Positions 9,057-18,952 are shown, counted from the first letter of the stretch. The stretch is DNA of 64,000 nt from an uncultured bacterium (GCA_938030735.1 CALHIM010000010.1:1-64000), one strand, 5' to 3'. Made by a program: numbers and translations. Notes: generated from the letters alone by a model not told the origin.

Positions 9057-11429
9057 TTAAGATTTTTTTGTTTTCGAAACGGATTTTTTAGTATTTTTTG
9101 AAGCTATTTTTCGTTTAGTCGATTTTCTAGTTGTAGTTTTTTTGCCAGATTTTCGAGATTTTGCAACTTCAATTAATTCATTGGCTTGTTTCTCGGTAAT
9201 TTTATCAATATCTAAATCTTTCGGGAGGAGCGCTTTAATTTCGTTATCGGTAATATATTTCCTTCCGAATCCACCACGAGAAATTGTAATTCCGTTTTCG
9301 AATTTCTTTAAAATCCGCTTTTCATCAGACTTCAGCTTTTCTTCGTAAAGCATCTTAGCTTCAGTTTCGGTAATTTCGAAAGGAGACATTGGCTTAATGC
9401 TTACAAAAGTATTTTCAATTTTAATATATGGGCCATATTGTCCAATATTTGCTGTAATTTCTTTACCGTCCTCAGTTTTGCCAACTTTTCGTGGTAAGAG
9501 GAACATTTTTAAGGCATTCTCAAGTGAAATTGTCTCGATTTTTTCGCCGGCTGGCATTGGTGCGAATTTTACTTCTTCGCCTTCAACTTTATTGTCGCCA
9601 AGCTGAATCATTGGTCCGAAACGACCGAATCGTGCAAAAATTTTTCGCCCAGTTTTTGGATCAACTCCAATTTCACGAGCGGGCGCTACAGCATTGCGGT
9701 CAATTTCGCCTGAATCCATAATTAATTTATGAAATGGTTTATAGAAATCGTCAAGCACTTCAAGACGATCTTCTTCGCCTAAAGCAATTTTGTCGAAGTC
9801 ATTCTCAAGATTTGCTGTCCAGCCATAATCAACTACCTGGTTAAAATAATCGTTCAAGAAATCACTCAAAACTTCACCGCTCGCAGTTGGCAGTAATTTT
9901 CCTTTGGTTGAACCAGTTTTTTCTTGAACAACTTCGCGGTTAATTTTGTTTTTCGAAAGTGAAATTTGAATCACGTCGCGTGGATTTCCTTCACCTTCAC
10001 CCTTCAGGGCGTAGCCACGAGCTTGAATTGTATCCAAAATTGTAGCATAAGTTGATGGGCGGCCGATTCCTAAATCTTCGAGTTTTTTAACAAGAGAGCC
10101 TTCAGTGTAGCGTGCTGGTGGTCGTGAAAAACCTTCTTTTGCAATGATTTCATTAAAATTCAAACTATCACCGCTTGTGAGCTCTGGTAAAAATTCATCT
10201 TTCTTTCCGTTTGAATAAACTTTCAAGAATCCGTCAAAAATAACCACTTCGCCTTTAGCTTCAAAATAATTTTCTTGACCAGAAATTTCAATTTTGATAG
10301 TGGTTTTTTCGATTTGCGCTGGCGTCATTTGGCTAGCAAGTGTTCGGTTTCGAATCAGCGTATAAATCTTTTGTAAATCTTGGCTGGTTGAAACTTTTTC
10401 ATTTGCTATTACGGTTGGTCGAATTGCTTCGTGTGCTTCTTGAGCTGCGGCCGATTTCGTGGCAAAATTACGTGCTTTGTGGTATTTTTCGCCAAAAGTT
10501 TTCTTGATAAATTCTTCACTAGATTTAATTGCAAATCCACTCAAATTTACGCTGTCGGTTCGCATGTAGGTAATTTTACCAGATTGGTAAAGCTTTTGTG
10601 CGGCTGCCATCGTGCTCTTGGCTGAGAATCCAAGCCGTGCGTTGGCCTCTTGCTGAAGTGTTGAAGTGGTAAAAGGCGCACTTGGGTTGCGGGTTCCGGG
10701 GGTTTTCGAAATATCTGCAACTTTAAAGTTTGCCGTTTTTAGGCTTTCGAGAAAATCAGTGGCAGCTTTTTCGCTTTCGAATTTTTTATTAAGTTCAGCT
10801 TTTAGGATCTCACCAGAATTTGGCACAATAAACTCCCCAGTAATTTTAAACGAACTTTTTGCGCCGAATTTTTCAATTTCACGCTCTCGCTCCACGAGTA
10901 ATTTAACTGCTGGGCTTTGCACACGGCCAGCGCTTTTGCCGCCGGGAACTTTCCGCCACACAACAGGGCTTAAATCAAAACCAACCAGCCAGTCTAAAGT
11001 TTGGCGAGTTTGTTGAGCTTCGACCATTTTCATATCAATTTTTCGTGGATTTTTAATTGCCTCTTCAATTGCATTTTTAGTAATTTCATGAAAAACAATT
11101 CTCTTGGTTGTTTTTGGGTCTAATTTTAAAACTTCGCAAAGGTGCCACGCAATCGCTTCTCCTTCGCGGTCTTCGTCGGTTGCAAGCCAAACGTCGCTAG
11201 CTTCTTTCACTGCTTTTCGAAGCTCGCTAACTACTTTTTTCTTGCCAGGGTCAACTTCAAAAGTAATTTTATATTTATTGTTTGTTTCTATTGGTCGCCC
11301 GCCGTCTTTATTTTTTTTGGCAATCTGGCGAATATGCCCAACGCTGGACATCACTGTAAAATCTTTGCCAAGATATTTTTCAATAGTTTTGGCCTTGGCG
11401 GGGCTCTCTACGATTACTAAATTCTTCAT
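9057..11429 (-). CDS. topA: DNA topoisomerase I
   Basis: Type IA topoisomerase, relaxing negative supercoils by single-strand passage. Toprim domain at the N-terminus (VIVESPAKAKTIEKYLG, later TDEDREGEAIAWH), catalytic Tyr in ITYMRTDSVNLS, and the family stretch YTEGSLVKKLEDLGIGRPSTYA. The C-terminus has topo C-repeat modules (GRFGPMIQLG, GQYGPYIKI) instead of the CxxC zinc fingers of E. coli TopA, and ends in a tail of about 35 residues made almost only of Lys, Arg, Ser and Thr. The -10 box TAAAAT lies 11 nt before ATG, so the leader is at most a few bases. Confidence 0.97.
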   Translation of the reverse strand: MKNLVIVESPAKAKTIEKYLGKDFTVMSSVGHIRQIAKKNKDGGRPIETNNKYKITFEVDPGKKKVVSELRKAVKEASDVWLATDEDREGEAIAWHLCEVLKLDPKTTKRIVFHEITKNAIEEAIKNPRKIDMKMVEAQQTRQTLDWLVGFDLSPVVWRKVPGGKSAGRVQSPAVKLLVEREREIEKFGAKSSFKITGEFIVPNSGEILKAELNKKFESEKAATDFLESLKTANFKVADISKTPGTRNPSAPFTTSTLQQEANARLGFSAKSTMAAAQKLYQSGKITYMRTDSVNLSGFAIKSSEEFIKKTFGEKYHKARNFATKSAAAQEAHEAIRPTVIANEKVSTSQDLQKIYTLIRNRTLASQMTPAQIEKTTIKIEISGQENYFEAKGEVVIFDGFLKVYSNGKKDEFLPELTSGDSLNFNEIIAKEGFSRPPARYTEGSLVKKLEDLGIGRPSTYATILDTIQARGYALKGEGEGNPRDVIQISLSKNKINREVVQEKTGSTKGKLLPTASGEVLSDFLNDYFNQVVDYGWTANLENDFDKIALGEEDRLEVLDDFYKPFHKLIMDSGEIDRNAVAPAREIGVDPKTGRKIFARFGRFGPMIQLGDNKVEGEEVKFAPMPAGEKIETISLENALKMFLLPRKVGKTEDGKEITANIGQYGPYIKIENTFVSIKPMSPFEITETEAKMLYEEKLKSDEKRILKKFENGITISRGGFGRKYITDNEIKALLPKDLDIDKITEKQANELIEVAKSRKSGKKTTTRKSTKRKIASKNTKKSVSKTKKS

Positions 11430-11627
11430 AAGCTTAATTTATTTTATCACTTTCAAAATTTTTCTGCAAATTTTAAAATTAATAATTTGGCAGAATTTCA
11501 GATTTTTATAAAGAAAATTGTTTTTTAATTAAAAAAAGTAAAAATATGAGTTAATCACAATACTTTTAGGCGCCTAGCTAGAAATTATTACAGGTTGTTT
11601 TAAATTTTTAAGCATAACTAATTTGGT

Positions 11628-11656
11628 TTGAAATCTGCTGCGAAATCTGATATAAT
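11628..11656 (+). promoter_or_regulatory. Leaderless promoter of the GT4 gene
   Basis: TTGAAA (11628-11633), 17 bp, TATAAT (11651-11656), 7 nt to ATG at 11664. The longer frame starting at 11628 would begin inside the -35 box, so it is not used. Confidence 0.85.
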
Positions 11657-11663
11657 CAAGCTT

Positions 11664-12974
11664 ATGAAAATTGCAATTGCATCTGATTTATTCTGGCCGA
11701 TGATTAATGGGATTTCGGTCTTTTCGAAAAACTTGGCTGAGCAAATGACGGCTCGTGGCCACGAAGTTGTGGTTTTTGCGCCAAGTCAAACGGGTGAATA
11801 TTATATTGAAGAAGTTGACGGTTACCGTGTGGTTCGTTTGAGCTCGACCAACTTTCCTTTTTACCCGAATCAAACTGAAACTCTGCCTGAGCCTCGCAAA
11901 ATTGCTGGTGGCCGAATTACCATTCCGCGAATCTATCTTCATAACGGCTATCGACTTTCACTTTTGCCGATCCGCGAAATCCGCAAATTTTGTAAAGAAA
12001 ATAATTTTATGCCAGATGTTTCGCATATTCAATTGCAACTTTTTGTTGGTCAAGCGATGATCGATTTTTCGCGAAAACATAACATTCCAGTAGTAATCAC
12101 TAATCATTCCAGCCCCGAAAACTTATTCGATAATTTAAAAATGCTTGCGCCGCTCTCGCCTATTATTAATCGTACTGTTTTGCTTTATACTAAACGCTTT
12201 GCGCTTCAAGCAGACTATGCTACGATGCCAACTCAGCAAGCAATTGAAAGGCATTTTCGAAATCCAGAAAAAGCCAAAATGCCGATTGAAGCTGTTTCAA
12301 ATGGCATTGATTTAAGCCGATTTACTCCTGAAAAACCGCCAAAAGAATTTTTTGAAAAATTTGATTTGCCGCAAAACTCGCCAATTGTAATGAATATTGG
12401 TCGTGTTGATGCTGAAAAGCACATTTCAACATTGATTTTAGCGTTTAATAAAGTGTTAAAAAATAACAAAAAAGCCCAGCTAGTGATTGTTGGCGATGGC
12501 ACTGATCGGCCAAATCTTGAGAATTTGGTTTATAAACTGGGAATTTCGAAAAATGTGCACTTTATGGGTACGCAACTTGGTGAAGATTTGGTGAATTTTC
12601 ACCGTGCGGCTAGCGTGTTTGTCTCAGCTAGCCCAACTGAAACCCAAGGAATCGTTTTTCTTGAAGCGGCGGCTTGCGGTAAACCCGTGATTGGCGTTGA
12701 TGTTGGTGCGGTTAAAGAAATCTGTCAAGATTGCGTGAATGGTTTTTTGTGTGAAACTGATAACGTTGAACAAATTGCCGAAAGTATTTCGAAGATTTTA
12801 AACGATAAAAAACTTGCGGCAGATTTTTCGAAAAATGGACTCGAAATTATTAAAAAACATGATTTAAATTTTACAATTTCGAAATTTGAAGAAATTTATA
12901 ATTTTGTAATCGAAAAGAAAAAGCAAGAACCGAGAAATTGGTTCGAAAAACTCTCGCGAAAATTAAAGAAATAA
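11664..12974 (+). CDS. GT4-family glycosyltransferase
   Basis: 436-aa GT-B glycosyltransferase. The N-terminal half has the acceptor-side motif FWPMINGISVFSKNLAEQMTARGHEV. The C-terminal half has the donor site: NIGRVDAEKH, IVGDGTDRPNLE, and the E-x7-E signature SPTETQGIVFLEAAACGKPVIG. It resembles PimB/MgtA-type enzymes that add sugar to membrane lipids, so glycolipid synthesis on the inner membrane face is the likely role. It is followed after 1 nt by an ABC-F gene and is transcribed from a leaderless promoter. Confidence 0.88.
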   Translation: MKIAIASDLFWPMINGISVFSKNLAEQMTARGHEVVVFAPSQTGEYYIEEVDGYRVVRLSSTNFPFYPNQTETLPEPRKIAGGRITIPRIYLHNGYRLSLLPIREIRKFCKENNFMPDVSHIQLQLFVGQAMIDFSRKHNIPVVITNHSSPENLFDNLKMLAPLSPIINRTVLLYTKRFALQADYATMPTQQAIERHFRNPEKAKMPIEAVSNGIDLSRFTPEKPPKEFFEKFDLPQNSPIVMNIGRVDAEKHISTLILAFNKVLKNNKKAQLVIVGDGTDRPNLENLVYKLGISKNVHFMGTQLGEDLVNFHRAASVFVSASPTETQGIVFLEAAACGKPVIGVDVGAVKEICQDCVNGFLCETDNVEQIAESISKILNDKKLAADFSKNGLEIIKKHDLNFTISKFEEIYNFVIEKKKQEPRNWFEKLSRKLKK

Positions 12975-12975
12975 T

Positions 12976-14670
12976 ATGATTCTTAGCGTAGAAATTACTG
13001 AAAAATCTTTTGGCAACAAGCAACTTCTTCAGAACATAAAATTCAGCATTGATGAAGGCGAAAAAGTTGGTTTAATTGGGAGGAATGGAATTGGAAAGTC
13101 CACACTTTTTAGTATTTTGTTTGGTCGTGACCAAGATTTTTCGGGTGAAGTAATTTTTCGAAAAGGTTCAGTTATTGCCAGCACACAACAGGAATATTCC
13201 AGCGTTGGTGAGCAAACTGTGCTTGATTTTATCTTGAATGATCTGCCGGAATATGCTCATCTTTCGAAACTTTTGCGTGAACTTCCTGAAAAAATGGGCG
13301 AAAATATGATGCTGATCGAAAAATATACTGATGCCTTAAACCGTTTTCAAGAGAAAAATTTCCACTTTATTGAAGATAAAATTAAAGCCGAACTTCGTGA
13401 TTTTGGCCTTGGTGGTTTTGAGAATCGGCAAATGAAAACACTTTCGGGCGGTCAGAAACGTTTAGTTGATACGATTAAAATTATCCATTCGAAAGCTGAT
13501 TTGGCGCTCGTTGATGAGCCGACCAACTTTATGGATTCTCGTGCAAAGAATCGTTTTTTAAACTGGATGAAGAATTCTAACGAGGCGGTTTTAGTAATTA
13601 CGCACGACCGTGATGTACTTTCGAAAGTTGATAGAATTATTGAAATTCGCGACGGTAAAACTTATATTTTTAAAGGAAATTATGACGATTATTTGCGAGC
13701 AAATATGTTTTCGACAACCAATCAAATTCAAGATTTTGAAAGCATCCAGCGCCGAATCGCAAATTTGAAAGATAAAGTTCGCGAATATCAACGAATGAAG
13801 GAAAAAGCTCGTGATCCGAGCACGATCCAACGGTTTAAGCGACTTGAAAATAAATCACGCGAAGAACTTGCGAGCCTTGAAGAGATTAAAAAGCCAAGTT
13901 TTTGGATTGATCAAGAAAATGTTGAAAATCTTGATTTTAAGGCAGCGAAATCTTATCAAAAATTTAAGGCCAAAAATGTTAAAATCGGTATTAAAAATGA
14001 AGAAACGCGTTCGGTGCGAAGTTTAGTGCGTGCAGAAAATCTTGCGCTTGGTTATGGCTCGCTTGAAGATGCACTTGAGAACAAAAATGGCGCAAAAATT
14101 CTTTTTGAAAATGTAAATTTTGATTTAAAAGTTGGTGGAATTTTGGAAATTTTTGGTCGAAATGGTGTTGGAAAAACCAGCTTAATTAAAACAATTTTTG
14201 GTGCAGAAAATGAAAAAGCGGAAATCTACGATGGTAAGATTTTTCTTGATGAATCCGCGAGAGTTGGAATTTATAGTCAAGAAATTGGTTCTGAATTTTT
14301 CGAAATTAATCTAAAAGATGCAATTGAGAAAATCTACCTCGACCAAAATCTTTCTATTTCTGAAGAGGAAATTTACCGAATTTTGCACCAATATCTCTTT
14401 TCTACTGAAGATTTCGAAACACCTATCCGTGAACTTTCTGGCGGTCAAAAGGCAAGATTTCAGCTGATTAAAATGCTTTCAAATGAACCGCAAATTTTGA
14501 TTTTAGATGAGCCAACTTCTCATTTGGATTTACCAAGTATTGAGGAGCTTGAACGAGCTTTGAAGAATTATTCGGGCGCGATTATTTTTGTGAGCCATGA
14601 TGATTATTTTCGAAAAGTAATGAAATCTACTGAAAAGGATTTTCAGACTGTAGAAATTCGCGGAAATTAA
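12976..14670 (+). CDS. ABC-F family ATPase
   Basis: 564-aa soluble protein with two ABC domains and no membrane segments. First domain: GRNGIGKST, LSGGQKRLV, LALVDEPTNFMD. Second: GRNGVGKTS, LSGGQKARF, ILILDEPTSHLD. A charged helical linker (about 245-330) connects them. ABC-F proteins act on the ribosome (EttA/Uup type) or protect it from drugs; which subgroup this belongs to needs phylogeny. It starts 1 nt after the glycosyltransferase stop, so the two are co-transcribed. Confidence 0.92.
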   Translation: MILSVEITEKSFGNKQLLQNIKFSIDEGEKVGLIGRNGIGKSTLFSILFGRDQDFSGEVIFRKGSVIASTQQEYSSVGEQTVLDFILNDLPEYAHLSKLLRELPEKMGENMMLIEKYTDALNRFQEKNFHFIEDKIKAELRDFGLGGFENRQMKTLSGGQKRLVDTIKIIHSKADLALVDEPTNFMDSRAKNRFLNWMKNSNEAVLVITHDRDVLSKVDRIIEIRDGKTYIFKGNYDDYLRANMFSTTNQIQDFESIQRRIANLKDKVREYQRMKEKARDPSTIQRFKRLENKSREELASLEEIKKPSFWIDQENVENLDFKAAKSYQKFKAKNVKIGIKNEETRSVRSLVRAENLALGYGSLEDALENKNGAKILFENVNFDLKVGGILEIFGRNGVGKTSLIKTIFGAENEKAEIYDGKIFLDESARVGIYSQEIGSEFFEINLKDAIEKIYLDQNLSISEEEIYRILHQYLFSTEDFETPIRELSGGQKARFQLIKMLSNEPQILILDEPTSHLDLPSIEELERALKNYSGAIIFVSHDDYFRKVMKSTEKDFQTVEIRGN

Positions 14671-14774
14671 AAGTAGAAGTAGTTATTACTTTAGTTTATG
14701 CTTTCTGAAAAATCTTCTGAATATTTTTTACTTTATAATGATATGAGTTTTTCAGTGAATATTAAAAATAAAAA

Positions 14775-14800
14775 GTAGCGAAAGTTTAATCCTTCACTAC
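14775..14800 (-). terminator. Terminator of the glutaredoxin gene
   Basis: Stem GTAGTGAAGG / CTTTCGCTAC (two G-U pairs) on the minus strand followed by TTTTTATTTTT. The plus side also has a T run, so it may serve the ABC-F gene as well. Confidence 0.65.
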
Positions 14801-14811
14801 AATTTTTTCAG

Positions 14812-15063
14812 TTAAAATCGTTTAATATCAAGTAATTTCGAAAGCTTTGCGCGATCAAAACCGAGTACAATTTCGCCATTTATATCTGTCACTGGCACAC
14901 CACGGAATTCCCCACCCATTTTTGCAAGGAGCTCATCGCGAGCTTCAGTATCTTCTTCAATATCTTTAGCTTCGAATTTTACACCGTTGTGTTCAAGCCA
15001 GTCTTTTTCAGCTGAGCAAAATCCGCACCAGCTTGTTGAGTAAATAATAACTTTTTTATCCAT
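14812..15063 (-). CDS. Glutaredoxin-like thiol reductase (83 aa)
   Basis: Small thioredoxin-fold protein with the active site CGFC (STSWCGFCSAEKDWL, about 12-15), the cis-Pro loop GVPVTDI and GFDRAKL near the C-terminus. The size and NrdH/Grx-like pattern point to reduction of disulfides in the cytoplasm. A -10 box TAAACT ends 6 nt before ATG, so the mRNA is probably leaderless. Confidence 0.9.
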   Translation of the reverse strand: MDKKVIIYSTSWCGFCSAEKDWLEHNGVKFEAKDIEEDTEARDELLAKMGGEFRGVPVTDINGEIVLGFDRAKLSKLLDIKRF

Positions 15064-15114
15064 AAATATAGTTTAGCATAAAAAGCTTAAAAAATCATTA
15101 AAATTTACAAAATA

Positions 15115-15312
15115 TTAAATTTTCTTGGTTAAATACCAGCCGCCATCTAAATCTTGATAAACTTTAAGTTCAATTGAAAAATCCATCGTCATCAAATAAT
15201 CCGCAGCTTTCTCGGCTTCGAACTTCGAAGCATATCTCTTCTTTTTTGAGCTTGAAAGCTGCATTTCGAAACGTTCAAACTTCACTTTCTGCTTATTATT
15301 TTTGCGTGGCAT
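15115..15312 (-). CDS. Hypothetical small basic protein (65 aa)
   Basis: Begins within the end of the dus gene (17-bp overlap), so it is likely translated from the same mRNA. The N-terminal third is Lys rich (PRKNNKQKVKFERFE); the C-terminal part looks like a small alpha-beta unit (KFEAEKAADYLMTMDFSIELKVYQDLDGGWYLTKKI). No cysteines and no membrane segment. I do not recognise the family; an RNA- or ribosome-linked role would fit the charge and the dus context but is only a guess. Confidence 0.6.
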   Translation of the reverse strand: MPRKNNKQKVKFERFEMQLSSSKKKRYASKFEAEKAADYLMTMDFSIELKVYQDLDGGWYLTKKI

Positions 15313-16306
15313 TTCGAAAATCCTTCAAAATTTTACGAACTTCATCGACTGATTTTGCTTCCATTAATTTTGCGCGTAATTCGCTTGCGCCCGCAAATTC
15401 TCGCACATAAATTTTAAAGAAACGTTTTAACGGCTCAAAACGGCGTTTTTCGAGTTCGCGGGAATATTTTTCGAATAAATCAAGTTGAAGTTCAAGAAGA
15501 TCTAAATAGTCACTTGAGGTTCTAGGGGTCTCTGGCGAATTTTTTTCAAAACAAAATGGATTTTCGAAAACGCCACGGCCGATCATAATTCCATCAATTT
15601 TTGGGAATTTTCGCCAAAGTTCCAAGCCTTGCTCGCGAGTTTTTATATCACCATTAATCTGAATTAGGGTTTCTGGCGCAATTTCATCGCGTAGCACTAA
15701 GATTTCTGGAATCAATTCGAAATGCGCTGGAACTTTACTCATTTCTTTCTTTGTTCGAAGATGAATCGTTAAAACTGAAATATCTTGCTTAAGTAAAAAT
15801 TTGAGCCAATCTCGCCACTCCTCCACTTTAGAGAAACCAAGTCGCGTTTTTACTGAAATTGGCAAACCGCTGGCTTTTGCGTTTTTGATGATTTTGGCAG
15901 CAAGCTCAGGGTTTCGAATTAAATCGCTTCCGCCACCACTTTTAATTACGGCTTTATCTGGGCAACCCATATTGATATCGATCGCTTGATATCCAAGTTC
16001 TGGCAGTTTTTCGCACATAAATTTAATATCGTCTGGTCGCGAGCCCCAAATCTGAGCAATAATTGGTTGCTCATCTGGTGTGAAAGTTAGCCGCCCGCGT
16101 GTACTATGGATTCCTTTTGGGCTGGCGAAACTTGAAGAATTAGTGAATTCGGTATAAAAAATATCAGGTCGTGCCGCTTTTGAAACTACGTGCCGAAAAA
16201 CTACATCAGTCACAGCTTCCATTGGTGCTAACGAGAAAAATGGTAGTCTTTTACCGTTTTGTTCGCCAGTTGATTCAATAATTTTATTCCAAAATTCACT
16301 TTTCAT
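15296..16306 (-). CDS. dus: tRNA-dihydrouridine synthase
   Basis: FMN-dependent reduction of uridine in tRNA. TIM-barrel with LAPMEAVTDVVFR near the N-terminus and the signature INMGCPDKAVIKSGGGSDLI, which contains the catalytic Cys; FMN-binding QINGDIK and IMIGRGVFENPF follow. The 336-aa length fits bacterial Dus. Promoter TATACT lies 7 nt before ATG (leaderless). It is divergent from the AI-2E gene with 63 bp between the two starts. Confidence 0.93.
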   Translation of the reverse strand: MKSEFWNKIIESTGEQNGKRLPFFSLAPMEAVTDVVFRHVVSKAARPDIFYTEFTNSSSFASPKGIHSTRGRLTFTPDEQPIIAQIWGSRPDDIKFMCEKLPELGYQAIDINMGCPDKAVIKSGGGSDLIRNPELAAKIIKNAKASGLPISVKTRLGFSKVEEWRDWLKFLLKQDISVLTIHLRTKKEMSKVPAHFELIPEILVLRDEIAPETLIQINGDIKTREQGLELWRKFPKIDGIMIGRGVFENPFCFEKNSPETPRTSSDYLDLLELQLDLFEKYSRELEKRRFEPLKRFFKIYVREFAGASELRAKLMEAKSVDEVRKILKDFRNATQK

Positions 16307-16313
16307 AGATAAT

Positions 16314-16362
16314 AGTATAACACAAAAACCAACTTTCGAAAACTTAAAAAATATGATATAAT
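16314..16362. promoter_or_regulatory. Divergent dus / AI-2E promoter region
   Basis: Minus strand: TATACT (16314-16319), 7 nt to the dus ATG. Plus strand: TATAAT (16357-16362), 7 nt to the ATG at 16370. Neither has a good TTGACA. The only candidate -35 at the right distance in both directions (16 and 17 bp) is the TTTCGAAA palindrome at 16334-16341. Confidence 0.65.
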
Positions 16363-16369
16363 TATTTTT

Positions 16370-17506
16370 ATGAAAGTTAAAATTGAAATCGATACAAAAA
16401 CACTAATTCGCTTTTGGTTGGTGATTTTTGGTTTTATTATTTTTGCAGGATTAATTTGGGTTGCAAAAGACGTTCTGATCATGATAATAATTGCGGCCTT
16501 TTTGGCTCTCGCTTTAAATGACCCAGTGGCAAGAATTACAAAAATTTTGCCTGGTTCAAATAAAAACCGCGTGGCGGCTACCGCAGTCGCCTATCTTACG
16601 ATTGTACTAATTTTTGGCGCGTTAATTTCGCTTCTTACACCAATCATTGCTGATCAAGTAAAACATTTTTCGAAAGATTTGCCTCAAATTGTTAAAAATT
16701 ATACTGGTGAGGAGTCTGGGATCCGCAGATTTATTGTTGAAAACCACCTTGAAGGAATGATCTCGCAAGCAGTTGATTCAATCACTCGATCAATTAATTC
16801 TTCAGTTTCAAAGCTAGGTGACTTCTTCTTCGGAAGTATTGCATCAATTGTCAGTTGGCTGATTTCTCTGTTTATGATTCTTGCGATGGCATTTCTAATG
16901 CTCGTTGAAGGACCAGACTTAATAGATAAAATCTTTAAAGTTTTTTATACCGATAAAACGCTCGAAAAAGATCACCGCAGGATTCTTTCGCGAATGTATG
17001 GAGCAGTTTCAGGCTATGTTTCAAGCATCGTTACAATTTGTTCAATTAGTGCAACTTGTGGTTCAATTGCGACGGCAATTTTAGCGTTAATTTTTGGATT
17101 ACCAATCGCCTTAGTTCCACCAATTGCAGTTTTACTCTTTATTTTCGGAATGATTCCTATGGTTGGTGCCACAATTGCTGGGTTGCTTTCCGCCGTAATT
17201 TTAGGATTAAATGCTCCAACTGCGGGATTGTTCTTCCTAATTTATTTCTTAATTTACCAACAAGTTGAAAATAATGTGATCTCCCCAATGATTCAAGCTC
17301 GAAATAATCAGCTCTCGGCACTAATAATTTTTGTTGCACTTACAATTGGTGTTTACGCTTTTGGTCTACTTGGGGCGCTCCTTGCAATTCCTTTAGCGGC
17401 TTGTATAAAAATTCTTGTTCAAGAACAATTGAAATCTCGAAAACGCCGTACGCGTGAAGAAAACTCGGAAAAATTTGTTGAACTTCTTAAGAAAATTGGC
17501 AATTAA
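16370..17506 (+). CDS. AI-2E family membrane transporter
   Basis: 378-aa integral membrane protein of the AI-2E/YhhQ/PerM family (PF01594). About eight hydrophobic segments, with the typical C-terminal block IPMVGATIAGLLSAVILG...QVENNVISPMIQ. Members are linked to export of small molecules or Na+/H+ exchange; the name does not prove a quorum-sensing role. Leaderless promoter and a terminator shared with the convergent cysS. Confidence 0.88.
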   Translation: MKVKIEIDTKTLIRFWLVIFGFIIFAGLIWVAKDVLIMIIIAAFLALALNDPVARITKILPGSNKNRVAATAVAYLTIVLIFGALISLLTPIIADQVKHFSKDLPQIVKNYTGEESGIRRFIVENHLEGMISQAVDSITRSINSSVSKLGDFFFGSIASIVSWLISLFMILAMAFLMLVEGPDLIDKIFKVFYTDKTLEKDHRRILSRMYGAVSGYVSSIVTICSISATCGSIATAILALIFGLPIALVPPIAVLLFIFGMIPMVGATIAGLLSAVILGLNAPTAGLFFLIYFLIYQQVENNVISPMIQARNNQLSALIIFVALTIGVYAFGLLGALLAIPLAACIKILVQEQLKSRKRRTREENSEKFVELLKKIGN

Positions 17507-17520
17507 AAAACAACTAATAA

Positions 17521-17550
17521 AATCAGCCTCAAATTCGAAGGCTGATTTTT
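17521..17550. terminator. Bidirectional terminator, AI-2E gene / cysS
   Basis: Stem AATCAGCCT / AGGCTGATT with T runs on both strands between the convergent genes. Confidence 0.85.
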
Positions 17551-17551
17551 A

Positions 17552-18952
17552 TTATTTATATTCCCAAAAACTCTTTTTCGGCGTATCTCGTAAAACAATA
17601 TTTTTCGAAAGCAATTCATCGCGAATTTTGTCACTTTTCGCCCAATCTTTTTCAGCGCGAGCCGCATTTCTTTCGATGATCTTCTGTTTAATTTCGTCTG
17701 GAATATCTGGCGTTGAACCAAGTAGATTTAGTCCTAAAAGGTCGTCTATAAATTCTAAAAGTTCAATTAAGTTTTGGTAATTTAGTTTTTCGGGATTTGC
17801 TTTAATTATTTCACTAAAAACCTCATCAATTTTCGCTAAAGCTTTTGGTGTGTCGAGATTTTCATTCATTTCTTCAAGAATTGCATTTTTAGCAGCAAGG
17901 CTTGGAATTTCCCCTTCGCTTCCTTTAATTTGCCAACGCATATTTGCAATGTTTTGCCAATTTTTGAGCCGATTCTTGGCTGCTTGCAGGCTTTCAAAAT
18001 TAAAGTTGCTTTCGGTTTGATATTGGCTTTGTAAAACAAACATTTTAAAATCTATTGGCGAAAACCCGCGAGACTTCAGCTCTTCAAGGTTGAAGCCATT
18101 GCCAAGTGATTTCGAAATTTTTCGCCCTTCACTTTTCATATGATTGCAATGCAGCCAATAATTCGAAAAAGTCTTACCTGTGAAGGTTTCACTTTGAGCA
18201 ATCTCATCTGTGTGATGAACTGGGATATGGTCAATTCCGCCAGTGTGAATGTCAATCGTTTCACCTAAAGTATTAATCGCAATCGCCGAGCATTCCAGAT
18301 GCCAACCAGGGAAACCCATCCTTCCACAAAATTCCCATTCCATATCGCGTTTTTGGCCTTCTGGCGACCATTTCCAAAGTGCAAAATCGCTTAAATTTCG
18401 CTTTTCAGGGTTGAAGTTTACGCGTGCGCCAGCTTTTAAATTATCTAAGTCGAGATGTGCAAAATTGGCATAACGAGGAAATTTTGCTGTATCAAAATAA
18501 ATACCATCACTGGTCTCATAAGTAAAACCTTTTTTCGAAAGTTCTTCAATAATTTTAATTTGTTCAGGAATAAAATCGGTAGCTTTCGAAAGATTCTCGG
18601 GTTTAACTAAATTAAGTTCTCGCATTCCATTCAAAAATTCTGCCGTATAAAATTCAGCGACTTCCCAAGCTGTTTTTCCTTCTTGCCTTGCGCCTTTTTC
18701 TAGTTTGTCTTCGCCGTCATCTTCATCACTAACTAAATGTCCAACATCAGTAATATTCATTGTGCGAGTAACATTATATCCGTTCAAGCGCAAAGTTCGA
18801 ACTAAAATATCCCAATAGATAAATGCTACCCAGTTGCCAATGTGTGGGTTGGCGTAAACTGTTGGCCCGCAAGTGTAAATTTTAACATTTTTTGGGTTTA
18901 TTGGGTGAAATTCTTCAAGTTCTCGATTTGGCGTATTGTAGAATTTTAACAT
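17552..18952 (-). CDS. cysS: Cysteinyl-tRNA synthetase
   Basis: Class I aminoacyl-tRNA synthetase charging tRNA-Cys. The HIGH motif reads HIGN (TVYANPHIGNW) and KMSKS reads KISKS (GRKISKSLGN). Zinc ligands seem kept: Cys28 in YTCGPT, Cys in WHLECSA, and the HH...E of VHHTDEIAQSE. The 466 aa match the usual size. The -10 box TATAAT (with TTGATT at 17 bp) lies 9 nt before ATG, so the leader is 2-3 nt at most. Confidence 0.96.
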   Translation of the reverse strand: MLKFYNTPNRELEEFHPINPKNVKIYTCGPTVYANPHIGNWVAFIYWDILVRTLRLNGYNVTRTMNITDVGHLVSDEDDGEDKLEKGARQEGKTAWEVAEFYTAEFLNGMRELNLVKPENLSKATDFIPEQIKIIEELSKKGFTYETSDGIYFDTAKFPRYANFAHLDLDNLKAGARVNFNPEKRNLSDFALWKWSPEGQKRDMEWEFCGRMGFPGWHLECSAIAINTLGETIDIHTGGIDHIPVHHTDEIAQSETFTGKTFSNYWLHCNHMKSEGRKISKSLGNGFNLEELKSRGFSPIDFKMFVLQSQYQTESNFNFESLQAAKNRLKNWQNIANMRWQIKGSEGEIPSLAAKNAILEEMNENLDTPKALAKIDEVFSEIIKANPEKLNYQNLIELLEFIDDLLGLNLLGSTPDIPDEIKQKIIERNAARAEKDWAKSDKIRDELLSKNIVLRDTPKKSFWEYK

